A stretch of 64,000 bases of DNA from CAZYHS01 sp964647545 (lineage in GTDB: Bacteria > UBA10199 > GCA-002796325 > 1-14-0-20-49-13): assembly GCA_964647545.1 (NCBI GenBank), contig CAZYHS010000007.1, positions 1 to 64,000 of the forward strand, in the 5' to 3' direction. This document shows positions 1 through 9,269 of the stretch, piece by piece. The notes under the pieces were generated by a model. The model saw only the letters and a program-made list of their open reading frames with translations. It was not told where the DNA came from and did not search any database. The position numbers and the translations under genes are program-made. Each line of letters starts with the position of its first letter. The stretch's first letter is position 1.

Positions 1-2
1 AA

Positions 3-266
3 ACAAAAGTCGTGTACACAAGAGCCGGCATAAACGCAGACGGAGAGTTTGCAGTGATCGATAATACAAACGCATTTAGCGCCTCATTGTTTGCGTCTTA
101 TGATGGCGATGCAGTTGCAACAGACACCGGAAAAGTTTACGGGCTTGTTTCAAAGAGCGACTTCTTCGACGGAACTGTCACAGAAGGAATGTCGCTTGGA
201 ATGGCAACCTATACTTCCGCCCCGAAAGCATCGGCGGAACTTAATGCAGAGGTGACAGCAAAATGA
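3..266 (+). CDS. C-terminal part of an unidentified protein (5' end outside window)
   Basis: The frame is open from the left edge (first complete codon at base 3) to the TGA at 264-266, so this is only the tail of a longer gene. About 87 residues are visible, rich in Ala, Ser, Thr and Gly, with short alternating hydrophobic and polar stretches of the kind seen in secreted beta-rich proteins. There is no recognisable motif. The next gene starts inside its stop codon (ATGA overlap at 263-266), so the two are translationally coupled and probably belong to one surface-protein operon. I do not recognise the family. Confidence 0.6.
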   Translation, partial: TKVVYTRAGINADGEFAVIDNTNAFSASLFASYDGDAVATDTGKVYGLVSKSDFFDGTVTEGMSLGMATYTSAPKASAELNAEVTAK

Positions 267-2680
267 TGAATAGACTCTACATATTCATAGTCAGCGTGGT
301 CGCTTTTGCGACATTTGCCGGATTTGGATGCGGCGGTGGCGGTGGCGGTGTAGTCCCTCCGACCCCTGCCGATAAATATTCGGTAATCGGAACAGTTACT
401 GGTCTTGACACCTACGATGGTCTGACGATTGAAAACCTTATCGATGGCAGAACCTACTTCGTCGATTCAAATGGCGATGTTGAGCTCATAACCGGAACTA
501 CAGGCACAGAATATAACTTCACAATTAAAAATGAAGCTGCAGGAACTGTCTGCGCAATCAATAACGGTGCCGGCATCATTCAGAATGCACCGGTCAACAT
601 GGACATCATCTGCTCGGCCGAAGCACGTGCCTACTCCGTCAGCTTTACGGTAAGCGGACTTGTTAACGACGGTCTGATTTTAAAAAACGTCGCCCGTAAC
701 TTTACACAAATCGACACCAACGGCCTGCACACATTCTCTCTCAAAATGCCGACCGGTGCAGAATACGTCGTAAGGATTCAGACACAGCCGACAGATCAGA
801 TTTGCACAGTAGTGAACGGTCTCGGAGTCATAGAAAGCTCGAACATAACCAATGTCCTAGTCAACTGCGGTTCTGACCCAAGCGAATCGCACAGCGTCGG
901 AGGAACGATATCGGGTCTTGCCGCTTCCGGACTTAAGTTATTTAACAACGGTGAGGAGCTGTCAGTAAGCTCAGGCGCCACATCTTTCCAGTTCGCCAAC
1001 AAGGTTACATATGACGACACCTACACCGTCTCCGTAAGCGCTCAGCCGTCGGGCCTCTACTGCGTCGTCACGAACGGAAGCGGGACCATGGGACATGAGG
1101 ATGTCACGAACGTTAGCGTCGCCTGTTCAACCAGCGAACTGACGATTTCTGTGACTCAATTTAACGGCCCCGCAATTGAACTGTACGAGCATCTGGCCTC
1201 GCCTCTTGCCAACGCCGACGATATCGCTGCTAACGTTGACTCAGGGATCGTTCCAAGCGGCAGCGGAACGGCGCTCACGCCCAACGTTCCTACGACCGAT
1301 ACATCTATCGCCTCCGTTACATCGAACGTGTTCGACACATACGATTTCGCTTCTTATGGGGCATTCAGCATTGACTACGTTTACTCGGCCGGACAGGAAC
1401 TTGTGACCTCCTGCGATTTCGGAACCCCGTTTGACGAGCTCACCTGCATGCCGATCAGGGGACAGATCGACGCCGGCCCCGAAAACTTTGCAACCGCCAT
1501 GGACACTTCCACAGCCGAGCTGACGGTCACAGCAAACACAGTCACAAGCAACGCAATTACAGTGAATAAACATACAGCAGCGCAGCTATCAAACATCATG
1601 AGCGGCGCGCCCGATTATCCTGCCGGAATGATGGAGTATGGCGGCAAAGTTTATTTCAGCGCACAGGCAAGCGGCGCAGATAACGCAATCTTCAGGATCG
1701 ACGGCTCAACCATTACAAGAGTGTCGCAAATTTCCACAGCCGATGTGCTGGGTGAAATGGTCGTCATGGGTGAAAATCTCTACTTCGTTGGCCCATCGTA
1801 CCAGATTTATAAATATGATGGCGTCGATACAATCACAAAGATTTCAAACATCGACGGAGAGATCGTTCGCGCATTACGTCCATATAACGGCAAGCTACTA
1901 TTCTCGGCGGGTGACAAGCTTTACCGTTATGATGGAGACTCAACAATTGAGCAGGTTTCGAACCTTACGAATGTCTTAGTAAACTGCTTAAACGGTACAG
2001 CCTACGGTGAAGCCCCTCTGTTCTTACATAACGGCAAGGTCTACTTCATGGGCGCAATAGTCGATGGTGAATCTCAATACAATAAACTCTTCGAATATTC
2101 CGAAGACGGCAGCGGCAACCCGACCATTAAACAAATTTCTAATATTGCAGGAGATACAGCTAACGACTTTCCTAAGTATCTTGCAAGCATGGGAACAGAT
2201 CTATACTTTGTGGCGATGAATGATGAACAGTACGAAAATATTTATAAATATGACGGCAGTACCATCACCAAAGTGACAGATCTCAGTGGCGACGGTCAGT
2301 TCCTACGCCACTCAGATCTCATCGTTTACAATGGAGAGTTATATTTCATCGCTGGTCTAGAACTAGGGACGAAAGCTCTCTACAGATACAACGGCACAAA
2401 CGTCTATATGATAAGCAACGACACAGCAATCGAGCCGGTTCCATCAATAACGGGTATGTTTAGAACTATTGCTGTATGTGACGGATCGCTCTACTTCAGA
2501 GGAGACGCCGAAGGAAAAATCAGGCTCGCTCAATACACAGCCGGCGACGACGCAATTTACGTTGTTACAAAAGCAGCTGCTGGATATCCTTCCGAACTGA
2601 AATGCATCGGCACAACTCTTTACTTCAGTGCGAAGGAAGGCCAGTTTGGGCAGCCCAAGCTCTTCAAATATAATGACTAA
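263..2680 (+). CDS. Large repeat lipoprotein with three Ig-like repeats and a beta-propeller-like C-terminus
   Basis: An 805-residue exported protein. The N-terminus has two Met, a short basic stretch, a hydrophobic core and Cys23 followed by a run of glycines. This is a lipoprotein signal, although the residues before the Cys (Gly-Phe-Gly) are not a perfect lipobox. Three copies of a roughly 80-residue module follow (about 38-117, 121-203 and 210-289). Each opens with a GTVTGL-like turn and ends with a Cys-containing VNCG/IICS-type strand, as in bacterial Ig-like folds. From about residue 455 short blades repeat the pattern K-(V/L)-YF followed by YDG...ITKIS, as in ELWxxDGT-type propellers. 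It is probably anchored to the outer membrane and binds a partner or surface. The function is unknown. Its start overlaps the preceding stop. Confidence 0.8.
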   Translation: MMNRLYIFIVSVVAFATFAGFGCGGGGGGVVPPTPADKYSVIGTVTGLDTYDGLTIENLIDGRTYFVDSNGDVELITGTTGTEYNFTIKNEAAGTVCAINNGAGIIQNAPVNMDIICSAEARAYSVSFTVSGLVNDGLILKNVARNFTQIDTNGLHTFSLKMPTGAEYVVRIQTQPTDQICTVVNGLGVIESSNITNVLVNCGSDPSESHSVGGTISGLAASGLKLFNNGEELSVSSGATSFQFANKVTYDDTYTVSVSAQPSGLYCVVTNGSGTMGHEDVTNVSVACSTSELTISVTQFNGPAIELYEHLASPLANADDIAANVDSGIVPSGSGTALTPNVPTTDTSIASVTSNVFDTYDFASYGAFSIDYVYSAGQELVTSCDFGTPFDELTCMPIRGQIDAGPENFATAMDTSTAELTVTANTVTSNAITVNKHTAAQLSNIMSGAPDYPAGMMEYGGKVYFSAQASGADNAIFRIDGSTITRVSQISTADVLGEMVVMGENLYFVGPSYQIYKYDGVDTITKISNIDGEIVRALRPYNGKLLFSAGDKLYRYDGDSTIEQVSNLTNVLVNCLNGTAYGEAPLFLHNGKVYFMGAIVDGESQYNKLFEYSEDGSGNPTIKQISNIAGDTANDFPKYLASMGTDLYFVAMNDEQYENIYKYDGSTITKVTDLSGDGQFLRHSDLIVYNGELYFIAGLELGTKALYRYNGTNVYMISNDTAIEPVPSITGMFRTIAVCDGSLYFRGDAEGKIRLAQYTAGDDAIYVVTKAAAGYPSELKCIGTTLYFSAKEGQFGQPKLFKYND

Positions 2681-2700
2681 TTGAAACAGATAATCTGACG

Positions 2701-2733
2701 GCCCTCGTGCTTTCATCACACGGGGGCTTTTTT
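2701..2733 (+). terminator. Rho-independent terminator after the repeat lipoprotein
   Basis: A 9-bp stem, GCCCTCGTG (2701-2709) with CACGGGGGC (2719-2727), contains one G-U pair and is followed by a run of T on the plus strand. It lies 20 bases after the stop of the 805-residue lipoprotein. No T-run follows on the minus strand, so it serves the plus strand only. Confidence 0.85.
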
Positions 2734-2753
2734 CTGTCCGCAAAAAAACGATG

Positions 2754-4391
2754 TCATCGTTTTACGGAAATGATTTTCGGACCGTCTTGATTTTTTGTGA
2801 CAATAACCGACATTTTTTGCCGCCACCATTTTGAATCTGGCCGCTTTATTTCGATATCGATAAAATATTTTTTGTCTGGGAACATGCGTTGAAAAATGCC
2901 GGTTTCGAAAACACAAGAAACATTTTTCGACGTAACCCAACTCGCTACGACATTACGCCCTTCTTCTTTTATACAGCAACGATATTCACTCGTATTTGGA
3001 GGTACGCCCCCCGCTTCTGCAAAGAGGTCTCTAAACCGCAAAAGATATTCTCCGCCATTTTTTGTAAGCTGAAAATATTCAAGCGGCGGAATTCGCCCAA
3101 ACCAATACTTCAAGGTCTTGTCCCGCCGGTCTATCAACTCGGCGAGCTTTTGTGCCCGCTGCTTTTGTCCGGCGTATGCTTCGGCAACGATCGCGTGCAA
3201 AACATCATCCGAAAAGTGCATTATAATTTTTGATGCCCAAAACGCATCTGCATTGGTTAAATTCTGGAATGCAAGATTTGAATAGCGGGGAATCCAACGG
3301 CCGGGGGTGTATTCTCCGGCTTTTCGATCCGATAATGGCTCGTCTTTTGTGAAGGCCCACGAAGAATCGCCAAGTCGCGGCGACGGAGTGATCTTAAATT
3401 TATATTTTTGATTGATAGGTTTTTTCCCGACATGAATAGTGCTTGCGACGTAATGTTTAATGTAGCCCTTGTCGCCGCCGTCAGAAATAAAAGTGTCGAG
3501 CGGAAACAACGTGTCGGTGTCGGCGCGACCCAAGAATTCAAGGAAAACCCTCAGACCGCGTAGCTCACGCCGATGTTCGTGCGGGATCCTGTCGTTTTTA
3601 TCGTCGCCCCTTTTTCCGCGAAACGAGAAAGGCCCGAGCGTATCACCCTCCGCCCATTCAAAAACGATGGAGCGCATCTTTCCCATCTTCTTTGCCTCGT
3701 GCCGAGTGATGACATCGAGCAGATCATCGTCGGTCAACGCTCTCTTTTCATGCTGGTTCAAAATAATATCGGCATCGCTTGCGACCTTAAAATCTCCCCG
3801 CCCGAGCATAAAGATCCCAGCCTTGGGGACGTTATATCCGGCGGCGCTCATCACGCGTTGTGCTATCAGATCGAGCGCGGCGATGCTTTCGCCATATTCA
3901 GGCAGGTCGAACCTTATCGCGTAAGTATCTCCGCGTCTGTCTTGCGCAAGCATGAACGGCGGATTCGTGACCATGTTCAAATATGTAACGGCCAATTTCC
4001 CCGACCAGTCGGGCTTTTCCAAAGCTCCAAACGAAACCACGTCGCGCGGCGACATTTCAAATCGCCCGATTCTATTTTCAAACCACGTTGAGTCGGCCAC
4101 CTCGCCGAAATTGTTCGCGTTGAGCGCCCCCTGCTTTCCGCCGGTCGCGATGACTTCTGCCGTATCGACGAAACCTTCGGTAAGGTTCATCAGCTGCTGT
4201 AACTGCTGAAAATAACTCTCCTGCATGTCGTTCATAACGGCCCGCTTTGCCGCCTTCGGCCTAGCTATCGGCTCACGGTCGTTATCAGAGAGCCATCGCA
4301 CAGGAGGATATCTCATCTCGTGCGTCGTCGCGCACGAAACAAAAAACGCCGCCGCGCATAAACACAAAAATATTTTCACCGGCTTCGTCAT
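2754..4391 (-). CDS. Lipoprotein of a kinase-like (CotH/HipA-resembling) uncharacterised family
   Basis: A 545-residue protein with a lipoprotein signal (hydrophobic segment ending VSC, Cys20). Residues about 150-190 read DTYAIRFDLPEYGE...GYNVPKA, and around 250-300 comes a stretch with PHEHRRELRGLRVF and then KHY. This layout matches, from memory, a family of uncharacterised deltaproteobacterial proteins that resemble atypical kinases of the CotH/HipA type. In those relatives the KHY is followed by L-I-D-F-G and an earlier N-T-L-D motif is present. Here the equivalents read VASTIH and LFPLD, so the putative metal-binding Asp and Asn are missing. It may be a pseudokinase or have another role. 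Its ATG overlaps the stop of the upstream Omp85-like gene by four bases, which implies a shared function at the outer membrane. Confidence 0.65.
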   Translation of the reverse strand: MTKPVKIFLCLCAAAFFVSCATTHEMRYPPVRWLSDNDREPIARPKAAKRAVMNDMQESYFQQLQQLMNLTEGFVDTAEVIATGGKQGALNANNFGEVADSTWFENRIGRFEMSPRDVVSFGALEKPDWSGKLAVTYLNMVTNPPFMLAQDRRGDTYAIRFDLPEYGESIAALDLIAQRVMSAAGYNVPKAGIFMLGRGDFKVASDADIILNQHEKRALTDDDLLDVITRHEAKKMGKMRSIVFEWAEGDTLGPFSFRGKRGDDKNDRIPHEHRRELRGLRVFLEFLGRADTDTLFPLDTFISDGGDKGYIKHYVASTIHVGKKPINQKYKFKITPSPRLGDSSWAFTKDEPLSDRKAGEYTPGRWIPRYSNLAFQNLTNADAFWASKIIMHFSDDVLHAIVAEAYAGQKQRAQKLAELIDRRDKTLKYWFGRIPPLEYFQLTKNGGEYLLRFRDLFAEAGGVPPNTSEYRCCIKEEGRNVVASWVTSKNVSCVFETGIFQRMFPDKKYFIDIEIKRPDSKWWRQKMSVIVTKNQDGPKIISVKR

Positions 4392-5689
4392 AGAGGTTTT
4401 GATGTTCCGAACATTATCACAGCACCTTCGCCGCCATACGCCGCTTCAAATCTAAAACGGCCGAGGTCCTTGATCTTCAAGTGCGCCCCTCCGCCGACCG
4501 AATACTTAAGGCCGCTCAACGTCAAACTCCCCATCGAGTCGTAAACCCTGCCGGTGTCGAAAAAGAGGACTCCGCGCAACATACTCCACAACGGGAAACG
4601 ATATTCGGCGTTAGCCACCAGAAGATTCCTGTCTCTAAAACGTCCGCGCGAAAAACCTCTCACGGGAGTCGTGTAGTCTAGGGTCGCAAGCTCCCAGAAC
4701 GGGATTTGCCCGCCGCCAACCGCCTGTTGCGCCATAAAAGCGCCGCGCAGCACAAGCACATGTTCGGGTATCATCAATCCGATGTACTGTCTGACATCGA
4801 GCTTGTATTCGTTGTAGCTGAACCTTGAAACGTTCAAACTCTGGAACGTTCTAAATGAGAGGCGTCGCCTTCCGCCGGAATTCGGGTCATCGGCCCTTTC
4901 TGTCGTGTCGTTCACAAGCTCGACACCTGCATCGAGATAATGGATCCATTTTCCGTAGCCGGGGATCTCTGCCGCAGGAAAAGAAGTTCGAACCTGAGGA
5001 TTTTTATTTGCCGCGTGAGTCTGGTCGAGCCTCAATCCGACATGGGGAGAGACGTTGAAAATATCGAAGAGCGAAAACGGGGTCATCACCCCAAGAGATG
5101 TGATGTCGCTTCCGTATCTTGCCTTAGCCGATCGCGGCGTGGAATTACCGATACCGTAAAAGTCGTTGCTGGTTATATCCTGCCAGTCGGCGGTGAACAT
5201 GAAAGAAAGCTCTGCATTGCCGATAGAAAGCGCATCGACCTTACCGAACGAAAAGGTCGCGTGCTGATCCAAATTCACGTGAATTCTGTATGTCGCGCCA
5301 ATGGCAAAGCCGGTGCGAAACAGGTCGGAATCGCTCACACCGAGACCGCCGCCAAATCCGCTTCCGGCACCGCCTTCAACGATAGGATAGACCCACAGGG
5401 TCTGGTCTTTATTTGAAAGCAGGTCGAGCGCGCGGCTGACCACGCGTTTTCTGTCAAGATATGACAGCCCTTCTCCGAGAGGCCAAAGCCCTGCGCGAAT
5501 TACGTACGCAGGGAGCCTCAACGGAAAAAGAAGAACGTTCTTGGTCTTGAATGTCAAAGGAGGCGTGATCGTAACTTGGGGTTCGGATTTTTTCTCGTTA
5601 TCTACGGCGCGTGAGAGCTTCGCAGACGCCGGAAAAGGCATCAAAAAAGATAGAATAGAAAGAATTAATATGGCCCGCCGTTTGTTCAT
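4388..5689 (-). CDS. Omp85/surface antigen D15-like outer membrane beta-barrel
   Basis: From the ATG at 5689 the product has 433 residues and begins with a Sec signal peptide (basic MNKRR, hydrophobic core, cleavage after PASA). A longer frame to 5773 exists but would bury this signal peptide. The body is beta-rich, with alternating aromatic and Gly residues. Near the end comes a stretch of the type VRGFSRGRFRDRNLLVANAEYRFPL, the hallmark of Omp85 barrels (the RGF/Y motif in loop 6 followed by penultimate strands). The last strand ends in FGTSKPL. No POTRA domains are visible, so it is a short TamA/D15-like barrel rather than BamA. It probably inserts or secretes a cargo, perhaps the lipoprotein encoded just downstream, with which it overlaps. 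Confidence 0.8.
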   Translation of the reverse strand: MNKRRAILILSILSFLMPFPASAKLSRAVDNEKKSEPQVTITPPLTFKTKNVLLFPLRLPAYVIRAGLWPLGEGLSYLDRKRVVSRALDLLSNKDQTLWVYPIVEGGAGSGFGGGLGVSDSDLFRTGFAIGATYRIHVNLDQHATFSFGKVDALSIGNAELSFMFTADWQDITSNDFYGIGNSTPRSAKARYGSDITSLGVMTPFSLFDIFNVSPHVGLRLDQTHAANKNPQVRTSFPAAEIPGYGKWIHYLDAGVELVNDTTERADDPNSGGRRRLSFRTFQSLNVSRFSYNEYKLDVRQYIGLMIPEHVLVLRGAFMAQQAVGGGQIPFWELATLDYTTPVRGFSRGRFRDRNLLVANAEYRFPLWSMLRGVLFFDTGRVYDSMGSLTLSGLKYSVGGGAHLKIKDLGRFRFEAAYGGEGAVIMFGTSKPL

Positions 5690-5756
5690 TTTCGATGCCG
5701 GTTTCTCTAGCATTCCGGCGCTCAAACGGCAAGCCCCTAGTCGTAACTTCGGGTGT

Positions 5757-5782
5757 AAAAGCCCCCAATGCATGGGGCTTTT
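5757..5782 (-). terminator. Terminator after the LysR gene
   Basis: The stem AAAAGCCCC (5757-5765) with GGGGCTTTT (5774-5782) ends in T-runs on both strands. On the minus strand it lies directly after the LysR stop at 5788 and separates that gene from the Omp85-like gene that follows. Confidence 0.75.
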
Positions 5783-5787
5783 TTAAT

Positions 5788-6690
5788 TCACTCCGTCACA
5801 GCCTTCTTTTTCGTCATCTCCATGATGATATCGTATAGCCCTTTCGCCGCGTCGGTGAGATGCTGATTGCGTCTTCTTATGATGCAGGTCGAGCGTTTGA
5901 ACGGATCCCCTTCGATTCTTAAGCGCACACATTTATGCTTGGGCATTTCGCTGGAGATGAAGGCCTGCGACAGGAGCGCGACGCCAAGCCCCGTCTCCGC
6001 CAGTCGCGCCGCACCCGAATTAAAATAGACGTCCATGATCTCTTTCGGGTGAATATTTTTGTCGTGAAAGGCGTCATCGATGATGCGACGGGTCCTTGAG
6101 CGACGCGGATAGGCAAATATCGGATATTTCGCAAGGGTCTCCATGCTCACCCTCTTCTTTGCCGCCAGAGGATGATGTTTTGAAACGATCGCATCAATTC
6201 TGTCATAAAAAAGCTCCTCGGCATCGAGCGCCTGATGAATCCTCGGGCCGGCGGTAATTATCCCGATCTCATAGTGACCGCGCAGAACCCCGTGTTCGAT
6301 GTCGCTTGAATCGCTGACGTCCATGACCACTTTGACTCCGGGATATTTTTTTCTAAATTTAATCAGGGCCGGTGGAATAATGCTTATCGTCGAAGAATCG
6401 GTGAGCCCGAGCTTTAAGGTGCCGACCGGACAAAAAGCCCCCGACGAAACATCTTTAAGGCCGTCGATTTCGCCGATGATCTTTTTGGCCTTTTCAAGGA
6501 GCTCTCTCCCGAGGTCGTTGATCTCCAGTTTTTTCCCCGTGCGCTCAAAGAGCTGATGCCCCAGCTCGTCCTCGAGTTTCGCCAGATGCTGGCTAACTCC
6601 GGGCTGGGTCATCGCCAGATTTCTCGCCGCCCTTGTGGCCGAACCGCACTCGGCCAGTTCGACAAATATTCTCAGGTCCGTGATATCCAT
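5788..6690 (-). CDS. LysR-family transcriptional regulator
   Basis: A 300-residue protein of normal LysR length. Residues 1-60 form the winged helix-turn-helix (DLRIFVELAE...SATRAARNLAMTQPGVSQHLAKLE...LGHQLFERT), which is highly typical. Residues about 90-290 form the periplasmic-binding-protein-like effector domain. The closest general resemblance is to CysB/CbbR-type regulators, but the ligand cannot be told from sequence. It is divergent from the lipoprotein gene at 6878. A perfect 9-5-9 palindrome begins 2 bases upstream of its ATG, which suggests autorepression. The neighbour at 6878 is the natural candidate target because LysR regulators usually act on the divergent gene. Confidence 0.92.
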   Translation of the reverse strand: MDITDLRIFVELAECGSATRAARNLAMTQPGVSQHLAKLEDELGHQLFERTGKKLEINDLGRELLEKAKKIIGEIDGLKDVSSGAFCPVGTLKLGLTDSSTISIIPPALIKFRKKYPGVKVVMDVSDSSDIEHGVLRGHYEIGIITAGPRIHQALDAEELFYDRIDAIVSKHHPLAAKKRVSMETLAKYPIFAYPRRSRTRRIIDDAFHDKNIHPKEIMDVYFNSGAARLAETGLGVALLSQAFISSEMPKHKCVRLRIEGDPFKRSTCIIRRRNQHLTDAAKGLYDIIMEMTKKKAVTE

Positions 6691-6692
6691 GC

Positions 6693-6715
6693 GCTTATAA
6701 TATCAGATTATAAGC
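6693..6715. promoter_or_regulatory. Perfect 9-5-9 palindrome at the LysR start (probable operator)
   Basis: GCTTATAAT (6693-6701), five bases, then ATTATAAGC (6707-6715). The arms are exact reverse complements. The palindrome contains T-N11-A spacing, the classic LysR-type binding signature, and sits 2 bases upstream of the regulator's own start codon in the divergent intergenic region. Confidence 0.65.
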
Positions 6716-6877
6716 ATAATAACAAATGATAATTTTATTTTATGCATATGCAATGCGATAATGCATATTAACAGAGGCGGACAACACCCACAGGAAGGGG
6801 GGTGAGGGCGTTTTACGACGGTGGGGAGGTGCCGCCGGAAGGCTTTAAAAGAAGTAAAAGCAAACAAGGAGGGGCAT

Positions 6878-7723
6878 ATGAAAAAGGTCCTAATGTCGTT
6901 GGTAAGCATGACAGCCCTCGTTATAGCGGGCTGCGGAAGCGGCATGAACGGCGCCGGCTTCGGCGACGAGTCGAATAACGGCTCAACCACCGAAGAACAG
7001 GTAGCCGGTCTTGTGATCACAGGAAGCGGCTTAATCGGAGACGGAGCGGACGAATCTCAAGCCGACCTGAACGCACAGCTAACCAAAGCTATCGCAGAAC
7101 AGGTCGAAAGCGAGATCAACGCACAGCTCGAAGACGAAGAGTTTCAAGCTGAACTCGCAGCTGCAGACGATCCAGAACTTGCGAAAGATGTAAGAGTCGG
7201 ACTTGGCATCAGAGGCATCACGGTATTTATAGAAGATGAATCGGTCCCGTTCGCGGGCGGCGAAATGCTGCTTAACGCCGAAGTCGGTTTGAAGCTCAAA
7301 TTCAGGCCGGGATTCAGGATCGACGTAGTCGCAAGCGGCGAAATGACCTCCGAGCTCGTTGACGTTCAAAGAGCCGGCTACATCGAGGGCTTCCCCTATT
7401 CTCTCGCCCTCAACGGCACGAACAAAATGAGTCTCGACGGTATGTTCTCGATAACGATCAAGAACTGGAAGGTCAGCGCAATGCAGGCCAACCTGTCATC
7501 GAAGATCGTTGCATCTAACGTTGAAGCGGTCGGCGAAATTGCCGAAAAAGAGGTGCGCGGTTCGGTCGATATGATGGACGTCGGTCTTGCCATCACAAAT
7601 CCGGACGTTCTCAAACGCCCGGGAGACTTCACGATCAAATGCACCGGCGACATCGAGACACGCATCAACGACAGGACAATCGGCCTGTGCAAACTGGCCG
7701 AGACATGCCTCTCATGTCAATAA
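6878..7723 (+). CDS. Lipoprotein of unknown function
   Basis: The start is the ATG at 6878, preceded by a strong AAGGAGG at 6867-6873, which makes a 281-residue protein. The signal is MKKVLMSLVSMTALVIAGC, with the lipobox VIAGC at residues 15-19. An acidic Gln/Glu-rich segment (about 60-100, predicted helical) follows, then a beta-rich C-terminal region that could form a lipid-binding or barrel-like sheet. The last twenty residues contain four Cys. I do not recognise the family. It is divergent from the LysR gene and may be controlled by it. A bidirectional terminator follows. Confidence 0.75.
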   Translation: MKKVLMSLVSMTALVIAGCGSGMNGAGFGDESNNGSTTEEQVAGLVITGSGLIGDGADESQADLNAQLTKAIAEQVESEINAQLEDEEFQAELAAADDPELAKDVRVGLGIRGITVFIEDESVPFAGGEMLLNAEVGLKLKFRPGFRIDVVASGEMTSELVDVQRAGYIEGFPYSLALNGTNKMSLDGMFSITIKNWKVSAMQANLSSKIVASNVEAVGEIAEKEVRGSVDMMDVGLAITNPDVLKRPGDFTIKCTGDIETRINDRTIGLCKLAETCLSCQ

Positions 7724-7775
7724 ACGACAGGCATAACAAGATAGGATAGAGGGTTAAACAAAGTTCAGAAGTACG

Positions 7776-7808
7776 AAAGCCCCGCCCGATAATCGGACGG
7801 GGCTTTTA
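7776..7808. terminator. Bidirectional terminator between convergent genes
   Basis: The stem AAGCCCCGCCCGA with TCGGACGGGGCTT (about 7777-7789 and 7793-7805) has one G-U pair. T-runs follow on the plus strand and, more weakly, on the minus strand. It separates the lipoprotein (ends 7723) from the MATE gene (ends 7825 on the minus strand). Confidence 0.8.
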
Positions 7809-7824
7809 AGGTTGTTTGAACGCC

Positions 7825-9261
7825 TTACAGATCGACCCGCTCATGAAAAGTATCGACGATGAGCTCAGGCGGAGGAGCAACTTCCACCACGCGAATTTTC
7901 TTCCATTCGCCGGAAGTGTAGCGTTTATAAACGAAAGCCGCCGAAAGAAAAAACAAAACGACAACCGCGCTCCAAGCTATTCCGGCCGACGTCCCCCAAA
8001 CCTTCAACATAAAAAAAGCGGTGAGCGTCATAGCCCAATGAAGCGAAACGGTCAAAGCCATCGCCCACAAAGTATCTCCCGCGCCGCGCAGCGCCCCTAT
8101 GAAAACTATAAATAGGGCCTCGACAAGAACGTAAAGCGAGGCGACGCGCACCATGAAAACAGCTAGAGGAACCGACTCCTCAAACAAAGCCGCTCCGGCC
8201 GAAGACGGGGCAAACATACGGACGAGAATTTCCGGAAAACCGGTAAAAAGGACAAAGATGATCGCCGAAAAGACAAGCCCGAGCTTTAATCCCGACATAA
8301 CGCATTTATGGGCCAAATCCGGAGAGCCGCCCCCCATCGCCCTTCCGACAAGACTTGTCACCCCTATTTCAACTCCGACAAGAGGAACGAACGAAACCAT
8401 ATCCCAATTGAACATTATCGACGACGCGGTCGCCGTGACCGGTCCCATCGATTGAAATATCATCGCAAGGACATTGAACGCCAGCATGTTAAGGAACATC
8501 TCCACACCTGCCGGATAGCCGAAGCGCAAAAGCTTTCGCATCGCCTCCGAGTTGAAGACAAAAGCGCGCAAAATAAAAAATTCTCTCCTGACGCTCTTTC
8601 TGAGATAGGCGACAAGCAACACCGCAAATCCGGTAGAACTGCCGAGAATCGTGCCGTAAGCGGCGCCGGTAATTCCAAGCGAAGGGAAACCGAACTTGCC
8701 GAAAATTAGAACGTAATTAAAAAAGATGTTGGAGGCCATCGCGCAGCAGGCGGCGATCATAACGACCTTTGTGCGTCCGATACCCGAAAAGAAGGCGCTC
8801 AAAGAATTGCGCAACAGACCAATGACCGCCCCCGACACGAGGATGTCAAGATAGTGAATCTGATATACAAGCTGCGACGCAGGGACTCCTACGGCCTCGA
8901 ACAGCGCATGGGCAAGGGGTCTGCAAAGCATTATCAGCGGATAACCGCAAATCGCTATCAGTACGGCCTGCGTTGTGACCTTAGCGCAAAAATCTTTTCT
9001 CCCCGCCCCCAGATATTGCGCCACCAGCGCGGTGGAATAACCTATGAGCCCGATGAAAAATGTCGACATCATGAACGCCGTCATGCCGCCGCCGAGAGCA
9101 GCGTTCATAAGCTCGGGCGAAATTTTTGACAGCATGAAACGGTCGGTAAAGACCATGACCGTATCGCACGCAAGGGCGACCACCATCGGAAGCGCGATCG
9201 AAATCACCTCGCGCACGTTTCCCGAAAACTTTTTACCGTCGGCTGTCGTAGGAAATGGCAT
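7825..9261 (-). CDS. MATE-family multidrug/sodium exporter
   Basis: A 478-residue inner membrane protein with about 12 hydrophobic segments. The N-terminal region reads ISIALPMVVALACDTVMVFTDRFM, which is the MATE opening (positive charge, then a Pro-containing first helix and a TDRFML-type loop). The two-fold repeat expected of MatE domains is visible, with the second half starting around residue 240. It exports cationic drugs or metabolites using a Na+ or H+ gradient. The Ntn hydrolase stop lies 8 bases upstream, so the two genes form an operon. The substrate cannot be told. Confidence 0.9.
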   Translation of the reverse strand: MPFPTTADGKKFSGNVREVISIALPMVVALACDTVMVFTDRFMLSKISPELMNAALGGGMTAFMMSTFFIGLIGYSTALVAQYLGAGRKDFCAKVTTQAVLIAICGYPLIMLCRPLAHALFEAVGVPASQLVYQIHYLDILVSGAVIGLLRNSLSAFFSGIGRTKVVMIAACCAMASNIFFNYVLIFGKFGFPSLGITGAAYGTILGSSTGFAVLLVAYLRKSVRREFFILRAFVFNSEAMRKLLRFGYPAGVEMFLNMLAFNVLAMIFQSMGPVTATASSIMFNWDMVSFVPLVGVEIGVTSLVGRAMGGGSPDLAHKCVMSGLKLGLVFSAIIFVLFTGFPEILVRMFAPSSAGAALFEESVPLAVFMVRVASLYVLVEALFIVFIGALRGAGDTLWAMALTVSLHWAMTLTAFFMLKVWGTSAGIAWSAVVVLFFLSAAFVYKRYTSGEWKKIRVVEVAPPPELIVDTFHERVDL

Positions 9262-9269
9262 AAATTATC

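Noticed and set aside
6770..6870. Riboswitch in the G-rich leader before the lipoprotein gene
   Set aside because: The run of G and C gives weak stems only. I found no known riboswitch core such as c-di-GMP or cobalamin elements.
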